A program made the translations under genes and the position numbers. A DNA stretch of 20,412 nucleotides from a virus. Numbering within the stretch: the stretch's first letter is position 1; every line of letters starts with the position of its first letter. This document shows positions 6,985-12,922 of the stretch, one piece after another. The stretch is taken from the IMG/VR virus record IMGVR_UViG_3300020411_000902, positions 1 to 20,412 of that record; one strand, 5' to 3'. The notes under the pieces were generated by a model. It worked only from the letters and a program-made list of their open reading frames with translations. It was not told the DNA's origin and ran no database searches.

Positions 6985-7548
6985 TTAACATTCAGTACCA
7001 TTTATTTCTCGTATATTGTATATAGTGTAGTTAAAAGTGACCTCTGCTGTGAAGTATTCTAAGTCTGTTTGAGTAGCATCAAAGTCTAATGTAGATAAAC
7101 TGACAGGGAACATATTTTCAAAAACTATTTTAAATTTAGGATTATTAACAGAATCCAATACAGTTAATGTTCCATCAGAATATAAATTTAATTGACTTTT
7201 ATTAGGTTGAGATATATCACTCTTCTCTTTTTGATAATCATATATTTCTTTTAAACTTTCTGGAAATCCAAGTCCTCTCATCCAGTGTTGAATTTCTTGA
7301 TAATTTTCTAAATCTTCATCTACTAAAAATCTTAAAGTAAAATCCTCAAAATCCATCTTATCCCCTGGTAAGGGAATGTCTTTTAGATACGTAGGAAAAT
7401 TAGTAACCCCTAAAGTCATAGCAGGAATATTAACAGAATTGCCAAAGTAAGCAACTTTAGGTGCTCTGTTTAATTGAAATTGGAAACCAGTAGGCGATAA
7501 AAAATTCCTATTTTCAATTTGTCCAACTATAGTCTTCTTAACAGCCAT
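6985..7548 (-). CDS. Tail-tube-fold structural protein (gp3, gp54 or gp48 type)
   Basis: A 187-residue protein that parallels gp19 in this same window. It has an N-terminal FQFQLNRAP strand, IPAMTLG (gp19: LPASNIG), DIPLPGDKMDFEDFTLRFLV (gp19: DIPFRGRILKVAGDRTFDDW) and DEDLENYQEIQHWM (gp19: DEDFKLRTAFEQWA). The C-terminal half has FENMFPVSLSTLDFD (gp19: LFPTTVGEIALSYD) and EVTFNYTIYNI. It is therefore a tail-tube-fold protein; in T4 this fold occurs in the tube (gp19) and tube-initiating proteins (gp48, gp54). From memory, cyanophage genomes often carry gp3 (tail completion) in this slot next to uvsY, so gp3 is the positional candidate. I cannot choose between them by eye. An imperfect late promoter lies just upstream. 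Confidence 0.72.
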   Translation of the reverse strand: MAVKKTIVGQIENRNFLSPTGFQFQLNRAPKVAYFGNSVNIPAMTLGVTNFPTYLKDIPLPGDKMDFEDFTLRFLVDEDLENYQEIQHWMRGLGFPESLKEIYDYQKEKSDISQPNKSQLNLYSDGTLTVLDSVNNPKFKIVFENMFPVSLSTLDFDATQTDLEYFTAEVTFNYTIYNIREINGTEC

Positions 7549-7556
7549 AATCTTTT

Positions 7557-7748
7557 TTAATTATTTAGATACTCGTATTCCATTTTCACTTTATAAAACA
7601 AATTTCTAAGATATGTAAGTCTTTCCTTTTCTGAAGGATGTAGGGTTGAAGAATTTTCTGCGTATGATTCTATACAATCATACAGTAGTCTGACTTCTTT
7701 TATTCCTATATCTAAATTCAGAAAAGGTTTTTCTTGCATTACTACCAT
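7557..7748 (-). CDS. Small helical protein of the accessory island, function unknown
   Basis: A 63-residue protein, not recognised. The sequence is largely helix-forming (IKEVRLLYDCIESYAE, then KERLTYLRNLFYKVKMEYEYL) with a single Cys25 and no metal or catalytic motif. Two ATGs are in frame at 7748 and 7739; the first overlaps the stop of the DUF1257 gene (ATGGTAGTAATG), so translational coupling is likely whichever is used. It is the last gene of the island and is followed 8 bases later by the tail-tube-fold gene. Confidence 0.75.
   Translation of the reverse strand: MVVMQEKPFLNLDIGIKEVRLLYDCIESYAENSSTLHPSEKERLTYLRNLFYKVKMEYEYLNN
7562..7569 (-). promoter_or_regulatory. Imperfect late promoter before the tail-tube-fold gene
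   Basis: TCTAAATA differs from (N)ATAAATA at one position and lies only 13 bases before the ATG at 7548. It is followed by the same AATTAAAAAA tract that follows the exact late promoter at 9377. A structural gene would be expected to have late expression, but the spacing is short. Confidence 0.35.
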
Positions 7749-8119
7749 TTAGTAACTGTTAACTCAATTGAATTATCATCCATTTCCCATTCTTCCTGAA
7801 CAGAAAATCCCATATCCTTTATAGTATTATGTATGGTCATTCTTGCGTATTGTTGAGTAACCTTTTCTATAAACCTTTTAGGTGGAATAGGATCTTTCCA
7901 AGTTTGTATATCTGCTACTAATTCATATACACCATCTTTGTTTAATCTAAATCCAATATCATCCCCTATAGCAACATCAACTTGCCATTGTTTATGTTCA
8001 TGGTCAAGTGGATTTTCCAATTTAACATCTTGAACTACATTATACTGTAGAAGTTCTAATGCTTCTACAAGTTCAGGTTTATTCTTAATCGTTGTTTTGA
8101 TTGTGCTGAAGTGTGACAT
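7742..8119 (-). CDS. DUF1257 / Ycf35-like protein
   Basis: A 125-residue protein matching the DUF1257 (Ycf35) pattern that I know from cyanobacteria and red-algal plastids. It has the N-terminus MSHFSTIKTTIKNK followed by a LVEALELL helix, a central DIGFR element, YELVAD, then KVTQQYARMTI and a C-terminus ending VTKW. Length is typical for the family. The biochemical function of the family is not known to me. It overlaps the upstream DUF2997 gene by 35 bases in another frame, so the two are probably made together. In cyanobacteria, from memory, these two families are also neighbours, sometimes with a ferredoxin; no ferredoxin is present here. Confidence 0.85.
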   Translation of the reverse strand: MSHFSTIKTTIKNKPELVEALELLQYNVVQDVKLENPLDHEHKQWQVDVAIGDDIGFRLNKDGVYELVADIQTWKDPIPPKRFIEKVTQQYARMTIHNTIKDMGFSVQEEWEMDDNSIELTVTKW

Positions 8120-8294
8120 TTTCTTCTGTAGTTAGTGGTTGATAATACTCTTGAGTTTCTTTTCTCCATTGGACTACTCCTAATTTTTCTTCTAACTTTT
8201 CAGTTAGATCTAAACATTGAGTTCCAGTAACTCCTATAACTTCTTCAGTTACAGTACCATCTTGTCTGATAGTAAATTTAATACTCTGTGCCAT
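8085..8294 (-). CDS. DUF2997-like small protein
   Basis: A 69-residue protein with the DUF2997 layout. An N-terminal beta hairpin SIKFTIRQDGTVTEEVIGVTG is followed by Cys27-LDLTEKLEEKLG, then a VVQWRKETQEYY segment. The Cys before the helix and the EEV.GV.G.xC.xLTxxLE pattern are the features I recognise. The C-terminal tail is polar (HNQNND). No known enzymatic role. It starts 2 bases after the stop of the 49-residue gene and its own end overlaps the DUF1257 gene, placing it in the middle of a tightly packed operon. Confidence 0.82.
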   Translation of the reverse strand: MAQSIKFTIRQDGTVTEEVIGVTGTQCLDLTEKLEEKLGVVQWRKETQEYYQPLTTEENVTLQHNQNND

Positions 8295-8296
8295 AG

Positions 8297-8446
8297 TTAG
8301 AATTGTTTAGGATGTGTAACAACATCACCATGTATCTCACCAATATCATCTATATGAGCATGATCAATCTTTTCAATATGTAGGTGTTCTAATGCAGTTG
8401 CAATTCTCTCTAAAGAGTTAGCAATTCTTGTAAATTCTTCAGACAT
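8297..8446 (-). CDS. Small 49-residue helical protein, function unknown
   Basis: A short gene starting at the ATG at 8446, whose A is shared with the TAA stop of the preceding membrane-protein gene (TAATG). It ends with TAA at 8297-8299, 2 bases before the DUF2997 gene. The product begins MSEEFTRIANSLERIATALE, a regular amphipathic helix with hydrophobic residues at heptad spacing, suited to self-association. It continues with a His- and Asp-rich segment (HLHIEKIDHAHIDDIGEIHG) that has five His residues and could bind metal. No family is recognised with certainty. The tight overlaps on both sides and the clear amphipathic pattern argue that it is real. Confidence 0.78.
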   Translation of the reverse strand: MSEEFTRIANSLERIATALEHLHIEKIDHAHIDDIGEIHGDVVTHPKQF

Positions 8447-8643
8447 TATACCCTTCTCCTAGTAACAGTAACAGGATCAACAACTTTTACCTTATATACA
8501 CTCTTATCCCAAGCATGTTGGGTTTTACGAGCAAACCTATAATCTAGTTTCTTCTTACCCCAATAAAGTCCAACCAACCATAATGTAAAAATAAATCCCT
8601 CAACCCAAGTGAGTTCAGTCCAGATTTTGTAGACCCATTCCAT
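8446..8643 (-). CDS. Small single-pass membrane protein
   Basis: A 65-residue protein with one hydrophobic helix at about residues 12-29 (WVEGFIFTLWLVGLYWG), rich in Trp. A basic region KKKLDYRFARK follows, and the C-terminus ends RRR. By the positive-inside rule the C-terminal part should be cytoplasmic. It has no lysis-protein signature that I recognise, and is too short for the usual two-helix holin. It is translationally coupled to the 49-residue gene downstream. A TATAAT element lies 22 bases upstream of its ATG, raising the possibility that this half of the island has its own early promoter. Confidence 0.75.
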   Translation of the reverse strand: MEWVYKIWTELTWVEGFIFTLWLVGLYWGKKKLDYRFARKTQHAWDKSVYKVKVVDPVTVTRRRV

Positions 8644-8664
8644 AATTAAAGTACATTTTTGTAC

Positions 8665-8670
8665 ATTATA
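8665..8670 (-). promoter_or_regulatory. Candidate sigma-70 -10 element in the accessory island
   Basis: A perfect TATAAT lies on the minus strand between the Gly/Asn-rich gene and the membrane-protein gene. At 17-base spacing the -35 position reads TGGCAA, a weak match (3 of 6). It is followed by the inverted repeat GTACAAAAATGTAC (8651-8664), which could be an operator. Support is moderate because the region is AT-rich. Confidence 0.4.
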
Positions 8671-8683
8671 ACATACTTATTTA

Positions 8684-8950
8684 CTAATTGCCATTACCAC
8701 CACCGCCATTACCGCCACCATTGCTGCCACCGTTACCACCATTACCATTACCATTTCCACTATGCCCATTCCCATTAGCATGTCCGTTACCGCTTTTTCC
8801 ATTACCATTTTCTCCATTTTGATGTCGACCTACACCCCACCAGCGCATACCATATATTTTACCAGTAGGAACACAGTCTTTTAGTTTTGAATCCCATTTC
8901 ATACCAGCAGGACATTTTTTCTGCTCCATGAAATTATTGAAGGTTTTCAT
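8684..8950 (-). CDS. Gly/Asn-rich protein with capsid-targeting-like N-terminus
   Basis: An 88-residue protein in three parts. Residues 1-10 (MKTFNNFMEQ) resemble the capsid-targeting sequence of T4 internal head proteins (MKTYQEFIAE). Residues 13-29 form a compact Cys-flanked unit, CPAGMKWDSKLKDCVP, whose two Cys are 13 apart. From about residue 45 the chain is almost only Gly and Asn with scattered Ser, Lys and His. If the targeting reading is right, gp21 could cut after Glu9 (F-M-E) and leave the rest inside the head; this is inference. Its ATG overlaps the stop of the upstream gene (ATGA). No enzyme function is suggested. Confidence 0.78.
   Translation of the reverse strand: MKTFNNFMEQKKCPAGMKWDSKLKDCVPTGKIYGMRWWGVGRHQNGENGNGKSGNGHANGNGHSGNGNGNGGNGGSNGGGNGGGGNGN
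8687..8818 (-). repeat. Low-complexity (GGN/NGN)n coding tract
   Basis: This DNA encodes residues 45-88 of the Gly/Asn-rich protein. On the plus strand it shows repeating units of the type CCATTACCACCA and CCGCCATTA. The units are imperfect, so it is a degenerate tandem repeat and not a CRISPR array. The number of units probably varies between relatives. Confidence 0.7.
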
Positions 8951-9177
8951 TCTTCTGATTGCAATTCTTTTTTAACTTCTTGCTTTATCTGTTCTCTTTC
9001 TTTCATCTTTCTTTCTTTCTTTGCAATTGCTTCTCTTTTATCATCTACTTCTTTCTCAAAAGAAGCACGTGCTTTATCACCAGCTTCAGCAGATTGTTGT
9101 TTTTGTGCTTTCTGCTTTCTTAGTAATTGTAATCTTCTATCTTGTAAATTTTCTCTAAATGTAGCAAAGGATTTCAT
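8947..9177 (-). CDS. Highly charged coiled-coil protein with capsid-targeting-like N-terminus
   Basis: A 76-residue protein. The first residues, MKSFATFREN, share the MKxFxxFxE pattern with the adjacent Gly/Asn-rich protein and with T4 capsid-targeting sequences. The remainder is a continuous Lys/Arg/Glu/Gln-rich helix (RRLQLLRKQKAQKQQ, then KERKMKEREQIKQEVKKE), likely a single long charged helix or coiled coil. Small basic proteins of this kind in T4 (IPI-IPIII) are packed in the head and injected with the DNA; that role here is inferred. A GAGG ribosome binding site precedes the ATG at 9177, and the upstream stop is 2 bases away. Confidence 0.78.
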   Translation of the reverse strand: MKSFATFRENLQDRRLQLLRKQKAQKQQSAEAGDKARASFEKEVDDKREAIAKKERKMKEREQIKQEVKKELQSEE

Positions 9178-9179
9178 AT

Positions 9180-9359
9180 CTATCCCTCATCTACAACAGT
9201 AGCATTTTCCCACTTGTAGATATAAGGTTCTGCTTTAGCAGCTGCCTCAGTATCATAAAGTTTTCTATTAGCAAATGTTTCATCCCACTGATTGCTACCT
9301 TTATAGTACACTGTACCTACACTGGGCATAATACTAGGTTTTTGTATACGGAACGCCAT
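9180..9359 (-). CDS. Small 59-residue protein, function unknown
   Basis: A short gene from ATG 9359 to TAG 9180-9182, preceded by a GGTGAT ribosome binding site and an exact late promoter core. The product starts MAFRIQKPSIMPSVGTVYYK and continues with SNQWDETFANRKLYDTEAAA, then a segment with Tyr/Trp and Val. The pattern of a Tyr/Trp-rich beta strand, a helix with AAAKAE, and a closing strand suggests a small folded domain. The middle TEAAAKAEPY-type element is reminiscent of small phage proteins, but I cannot assign a family. The gene is packed 2 bases before the next start. Confidence 0.76.
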   Translation of the reverse strand: MAFRIQKPSIMPSVGTVYYKGSNQWDETFANRKLYDTEAAAKAEPYIYKWENATVVDEG

Positions 9360-9375
9360 ATCACCAGTTTTTTAA

Positions 9376-9537
9376 TTATTTATCTACTACAGTATCTCTT
9401 TCTATCTGCTCTTCTAGTTTTGCTTTAGCAGCATTAATAGCAGCAGATCTTATCTCTAAATTATCTAACATGCGAGTATAGAATTTTAATTTCCACTCAC
9501 GATATTCTTTAATACTCTTCTTTACTTTACAAAACAT
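9376..9537 (-). CDS. Small 53-residue helical protein, function unknown
   Basis: A short gene from ATG 9537 to TAA 9376-9378, the first of the island after the gp23 terminator. It has a late promoter 20 bases upstream and a GGAG ribosome-binding-like element in the leader. The product begins MFCKVKKSIKEYREWKLKFY and runs on as an amphipathic, strongly charged helix (LEIRSAAINAAKAKLEEQIE) that looks like a short coiled coil. One Cys at position 3. No family recognised. Promoter, leader and composition together make it a believable gene. Confidence 0.72.
   Translation of the reverse strand: MFCKVKKSIKEYREWKLKFYTRMLDNLEIRSAAINAAKAKLEEQIERDTVVDK
9377..9384 (-). promoter_or_regulatory. Late promoter GATAAATA before the 59-residue gene
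   Basis: An exact ATAAATA core 17 bases before the ATG at 9359, the shortest spacing of the eight sites. It overlaps the last codons and stop of the 53-residue gene. Confidence 0.6.
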
Positions 9538-9557
9538 TGGTAGAAAGCAGGTCTCCG

Positions 9558-9565
9558 TATTTATT
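9558..9565 (-). promoter_or_regulatory. Late promoter AATAAATA at the start of the accessory island
   Basis: An exact ATAAATA core 20 bases before the ATG of the 53-residue gene, and 11 bases after the T-run of the gp23 terminator. It restarts late transcription into the island. Confidence 0.68.
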
Positions 9566-9576
9566 TAGAGGAACAT

Positions 9577-9606
9577 AAAAAAAGACCCCCTGCAAGAGGA
9601 GGTCTT
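9577..9606 (-). terminator. Intrinsic terminator after gp23
   Basis: A 9-bp stem (AAGACCTCC with GGGGGTCTT, one G-U) closes a 7-base loop and runs into seven T on the minus strand. It begins about 20 bases beyond the gp23 stop and would end the capsid transcript. Confidence 0.92.
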
Positions 9607-9625
9607 GTGAGATATGTAATATGAT

Positions 9626-11071
9626 TTACATTAGGTTCTTAACAGCAACTCTTCTGTAATAACGGTTAGAGTTAATGATTAGGCGACCATTACCTTGTGT
9701 TGTACCTTGAGCAAATGGGTTAGCAACAATACCATATCTGGTCTTGAAGCCAATCTTAGGCTGGAAGGTGTTCTCACCCACAGCACGAACCATTTGTAGA
9801 GGAACGTAAGGACAATAGAACAGACCTGCATCATATGGGCTAGTACCTTTGTAGCCAACTGTGTAGTACTGATTACCAGAGTTGGTAGCAGTGTTAGCAG
9901 CAGCAAGGTTAGCAGAATATGGGTCAATGTAAACTCTGAACTTACCATTGATTGTACCAGCAAATGTATTGCCTGTATCATCAACATTCAAGTTTGCATT
10001 AAGTGCAGGAGTATAGTCTAGGATACCAGCCATTGTAAGAGCTGAAGCAACGTCTGCAGAGCAGAGGATCATGTTGCCTTTTCCGCGACGTGTTCTCTGT
10101 GCAATAGCATTTGCATCTCTTTCAATCTGGAACAGAAGTCCCTTGAACTTCTCAACTGACCATCTTCCATTTGAGTCAATGTCTAGGTCAAATACACCAG
10201 CAGTTGCAGTATTAGAAACAGCACCCTGTTCAGCAGTCATATAGATTGTTCTAATGACTTCCCTGTTGATTTCAGCAAGGATTTCAGTTGAAAGGATGTT
10301 TGCTAATTCTGCTTCAGCATTTAGACCATGAATTGCCTTGAGGTCTTGAGCTAGTTCTAATGAGTACTCAGCTTTTAGTGCTCTTGACTTAGCAGTAACA
10401 GTGACTTTCTCAATAGAGAATGCCATCTGGTTGAACTGGTTATTAGCACCAGCACCTAAGTTCTCAGAGTCACCAGTAGGCATACCCTGACCAACTGTAT
10501 ATGCTGCAGTGTTTGTAGATGCAGTACCTACAGGGTTAAGGGCAGATGGGTTAGTACCATTCTGAGTAACTGTACCAATACCTACATCAACGTCAGAGAA
10601 AGGTCTGGTTAGTGTAGTATCAGAGTTAGAGTCTGTACCAGAGAAAGCTGTATCTGCTTCATTGAATAGAGCTTCAGTTCCACTTTGTGAAGTGTAACGT
10701 GATCTCATTGCAAAGATTAGTCCAGTAGGACCAGACATTGGCTGAACACCAGCAAGGTCATAAGCGACCAAGTTAGGCATTGCACGTCTGATAAGACTAA
10801 TTAGAACTGGGTCGAAACCAGCAACTGGACCAGCTGCAGTGGCATCTGAACCAAATCCACCTTGAGCACCAACTGCGTTAGCAGAGTTGGTTGGGCTTTC
10901 CATCAGATTTAATCCACCAGAATTAAATGCTGATTCTTCTTTTAAAAATTTTTCTTGGTTTTCTAACAGGACAGCGGTAACTGCTTTTCTATGACTGTCT
11001 TTAATTGGGTCAAGACCTTCATAGTCTAGCAAAGGACTCCACTTTTCCTGCAGATGTTCTGATTGGAACAT
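9626..11071 (-). CDS. 23: gp23 major capsid protein
   Basis: A 481-residue precursor of the hexameric capsid shell (T4 gp23 is 521). The match to T4 is clear: LQEKWSPLLDYEGLDPI at the N-terminus (T4 LLNKWKPLLEGEGLPEI), LLENQEK, then RRAMPNLVAYDLAGVQPMSG and PTGLIFAMR (T4 RRAIPNLIAFDICGVQPMNS). The first ~58 residues are the delta domain that anchors scaffold; a likely gp21 cut is after Glu58 (L-M-E, then SPT). The C-terminus ends with SNRYYRRVAVKNLM. An AGG-type ribosome binding site precedes the ATG. No late promoter core lies directly upstream, so it is probably read from the gp22 promoter. A strong terminator follows. Confidence 0.97.
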   Translation of the reverse strand: MFQSEHLQEKWSPLLDYEGLDPIKDSHRKAVTAVLLENQEKFLKEESAFNSGGLNLMESPTNSANAVGAQGGFGSDATAAGPVAGFDPVLISLIRRAMPNLVAYDLAGVQPMSGPTGLIFAMRSRYTSQSGTEALFNEADTAFSGTDSNSDTTLTRPFSDVDVGIGTVTQNGTNPSALNPVGTASTNTAAYTVGQGMPTGDSENLGAGANNQFNQMAFSIEKVTVTAKSRALKAEYSLELAQDLKAIHGLNAEAELANILSTEILAEINREVIRTIYMTAEQGAVSNTATAGVFDLDIDSNGRWSVEKFKGLLFQIERDANAIAQRTRRGKGNMILCSADVASALTMAGILDYTPALNANLNVDDTGNTFAGTINGKFRVYIDPYSANLAAANTATNSGNQYYTVGYKGTSPYDAGLFYCPYVPLQMVRAVGENTFQPKIGFKTRYGIVANPFAQGTTQGNGRLIINSNRYYRRVAVKNLM

Positions 11072-11120
11072 TGCGTTTACCTATAAAGTGTGAAAATTTA
11101 CGTTTGAATTAATAATTAGT

Positions 11121-12212
11121 TCAGCTCTGCTTGAAGTTTCCTAATGCTCTTACATAAGCATCCATTCCACCAGCAACTGGTGCAACAGTACTATCTACAC
11201 CTTCAGAAAGGGTTTGAGCAGCCTTAGGTGCTTTAGCAGATTCAGTAGTTGTTCTTGTGAAGTATGACTCCTTAAGAACTTCTAACTTTTCACGATATTG
11301 TGTCTCACTATCAAACTCTACACTTTCAGCAAGTGAAGCGAGCTTTTCCTTTTGAGTTGCTGCCAACCCTTCAGAAACTGATTCTAAGATATTAGAAGCA
11401 ACAGACTCACCGAGTCTCTTGTTCAATCCAATATTCTTATCAATCTGCTCATTGAGTTTTGTCTCCATATCATCTAGTTTTTCTACCATGCTCTCAAGCA
11501 CATCATATTTGTCTTCAGGAATAGTTACATAATGTTCTTCAAAGAGACCCTTCATTCCACTAAGGAATGATTCAGTCATTTCAGTCTTAAGACCATGTTC
11601 AATTGCAAGAGCATTCTCTACCATCCATTCTTCAGCAACATACTCAAGATAAGAATCTACACGATCTTGTAAAGCAACTTTAAGTTCTGCTTTCTCTTCC
11701 TCGAGTTTTGCTTCATACTGGACTTCAAGAGTCTCTTGAATCTCTTTTACCTTAGAATTAAGAGCAGCTTCAAAAATTACCTTTGCTTTCTCTTTAAATT
11801 CTTCGGATAATTCTTCTCCTCCTAAGAGGGCATTAACATCATCATCGATGTTAACAGTTTCATCCACTGTCTCTTCTACTTGGTCTTCAGCAACCACTTC
11901 TTGTGAATCTTCCACTTCTAGCTCATCTCCTTGCTTAAGTGTACCTGGCGTTGCATTACCACTAGGAATTCCTGAATCCCCTTTGGTAGCATTTTTAGTG
12001 ACCACATCTGCAACAGTCTTAATCTTCGGCTCTTTCAACTTGGCAGAGTCGTTAGTAGGACTAGCGTTTTCAGGTGTAGGTCCACCTAGATCCTCATATG
12101 AGGGTGAAGTGCCACCTGTTGTCAACTTAGGCATTGCTTCAGGTGCAGGTGCATTGGCATTCACGGCAGTTTTAGATTGCTCCATTTCTTGTAAATTCGT
12201 ACCACGAGACAT
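11121..12212 (-). CDS. 22: gp22 prohead core scaffold protein
   Basis: A 363-residue acidic, helical protein that forms the inner scaffold of the prohead and is later degraded by gp21. Residues 1-115 are Pro/Thr/Gly-rich and disordered (PTPENASPTNDS). From about 125 comes a Glu-rich scaffold domain with long helices (EEFKEKAKVIFEAALN, YEAKLEEEKAELKVALQDRV, YLEYVAEEWMVENALAIEHG), the last being the feature most like T4 gp22. It is about 90 residues longer than T4 gp22 (269), mainly through the N-terminal extension. A GGAG ribosome binding site and an exact late promoter precede it; gp23 follows after 49 bases. Confidence 0.92.
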   Translation of the reverse strand: MSRGTNLQEMEQSKTAVNANAPAPEAMPKLTTGGTSPSYEDLGGPTPENASPTNDSAKLKEPKIKTVADVVTKNATKGDSGIPSGNATPGTLKQGDELEVEDSQEVVAEDQVEETVDETVNIDDDVNALLGGEELSEEFKEKAKVIFEAALNSKVKEIQETLEVQYEAKLEEEKAELKVALQDRVDSYLEYVAEEWMVENALAIEHGLKTEMTESFLSGMKGLFEEHYVTIPEDKYDVLESMVEKLDDMETKLNEQIDKNIGLNKRLGESVASNILESVSEGLAATQKEKLASLAESVEFDSETQYREKLEVLKESYFTRTTTESAKAPKAAQTLSEGVDSTVAPVAGGMDAYVRALGNFKQS

Positions 12213-12248
12213 TTTGGACAGCTCCGATTTATTTTTTAGTTAAATCTA

Positions 12249-12256
12249 TATTTATT
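12249..12256 (-). promoter_or_regulatory. Late promoter AATAAATA before gp22
   Basis: An exact ATAAATA core in the gap between the gp21 stop and gp22, 36 bases before the gp22 ATG. It is the obvious source of gp22-gp23 message. Confidence 0.75.
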
Positions 12257-12271
12257 TAGTAGATATTATAT

Positions 12272-12922
12272 TTACAATGAGTTTAAGAACTCATTGAAAA
12301 GATTTGCTTTATTCTCATCTAGTTGCTTTTGATCAACTAAAGTATTGATTTGCTTATATGTTTTAGCAGCTTGGGCTTCTCTTAGGATACCACCATCCCA
12401 AACCCAATCCTTTCCTTCCATTATTCCTTCAACAAAAGCATCAGGTGCAGAAGGGTCTGCCACTATATCTGCAGCAGTTGATAACATAAAGTCATCACTT
12501 ACCACATTATATCCTTCGCGAGTTGGTTTCAATGAACCAATTCCTCTTGAAGAAACACCCAATTTTACTCCTTCATCAATAAGATTTTTAGCAATATTAC
12601 CCATTGGGGTATTCATAATTTTTGCCTTACCAATAAAGTTAGTACCACTTTCTTTTAGAGAAACAATTTTATGTGAAACTCTATCAAGATTAACAGTAGG
12701 ACCTTCTGGATGACCAAGTTCACCAAGTGCTCTTCCAGTTACAATATTAGATTCATTGTATCTTTGTACTTCCTTTTTCAAGGTTTCCATTGGATACATT
12801 CTTCCATTACGATTCTGGATATCACCTTGGAGGAAAATACCTTCAATATACAATGACTTTTTACCATTACGTTCTTCAACGATAAAGTCAACTGTTTCTA
12901 TTTCTTCTCTAATGAGTTTCAT
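12272..12922 (-). CDS. 21: gp21 prohead maturation protease
   Basis: A 216-residue serine protease (T4 gp21 is 212) that cleaves scaffold, capsid and internal proteins after (L/I/F)-x-E during head maturation. The fold signature is YIEGIFLQGDIQNRNGRMYP (25-44), the catalytic His is in GELGHP (His71), the catalytic Ser is in LGVSSRG (Ser124 or Ser125), and the acidic partner lies in the AADIVADPSAP segment (Asp152 or Asp156). The gene starts with TGATG, sharing bases with the stop of the 197-residue gene, so its level is tied to that protein. A late promoter for the next gene lies just past its stop. Confidence 0.95.
   Translation of the reverse strand: MKLIREEIETVDFIVEERNGKKSLYIEGIFLQGDIQNRNGRMYPMETLKKEVQRYNESNIVTGRALGELGHPEGPTVNLDRVSHKIVSLKESGTNFIGKAKIMNTPMGNIAKNLIDEGVKLGVSSRGIGSLKPTREGYNVVSDDFMLSTAADIVADPSAPDAFVEGIMEGKDWVWDGGILREAQAAKTYKQINTLVDQKQLDENKANLFNEFLNSL

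Noticed and set aside
8651-8664. Inverted repeat GTACAAAAATGTAC
   Set aside because: Arms of only 4-5 bp; mentioned as a possible operator near the -10 element but not strong enough for its own feature.
8687-8818. Possible CRISPR or minisatellite array
   Set aside because: Repeats are degenerate, have no spacers and are explained by a Gly/Asn-rich coding tail.
9679-9987. 102-residue minus-strand frame inside gp23
   Set aside because: Wholly inside the major capsid gene in another frame, Leu/Thr-rich by chance.
11848-12243. 131-residue plus-strand reading frame opposite gp22
   Set aside because: Antisense shadow of the scaffold gene; Ser-rich low-complexity translation and no ribosome binding site or known family.
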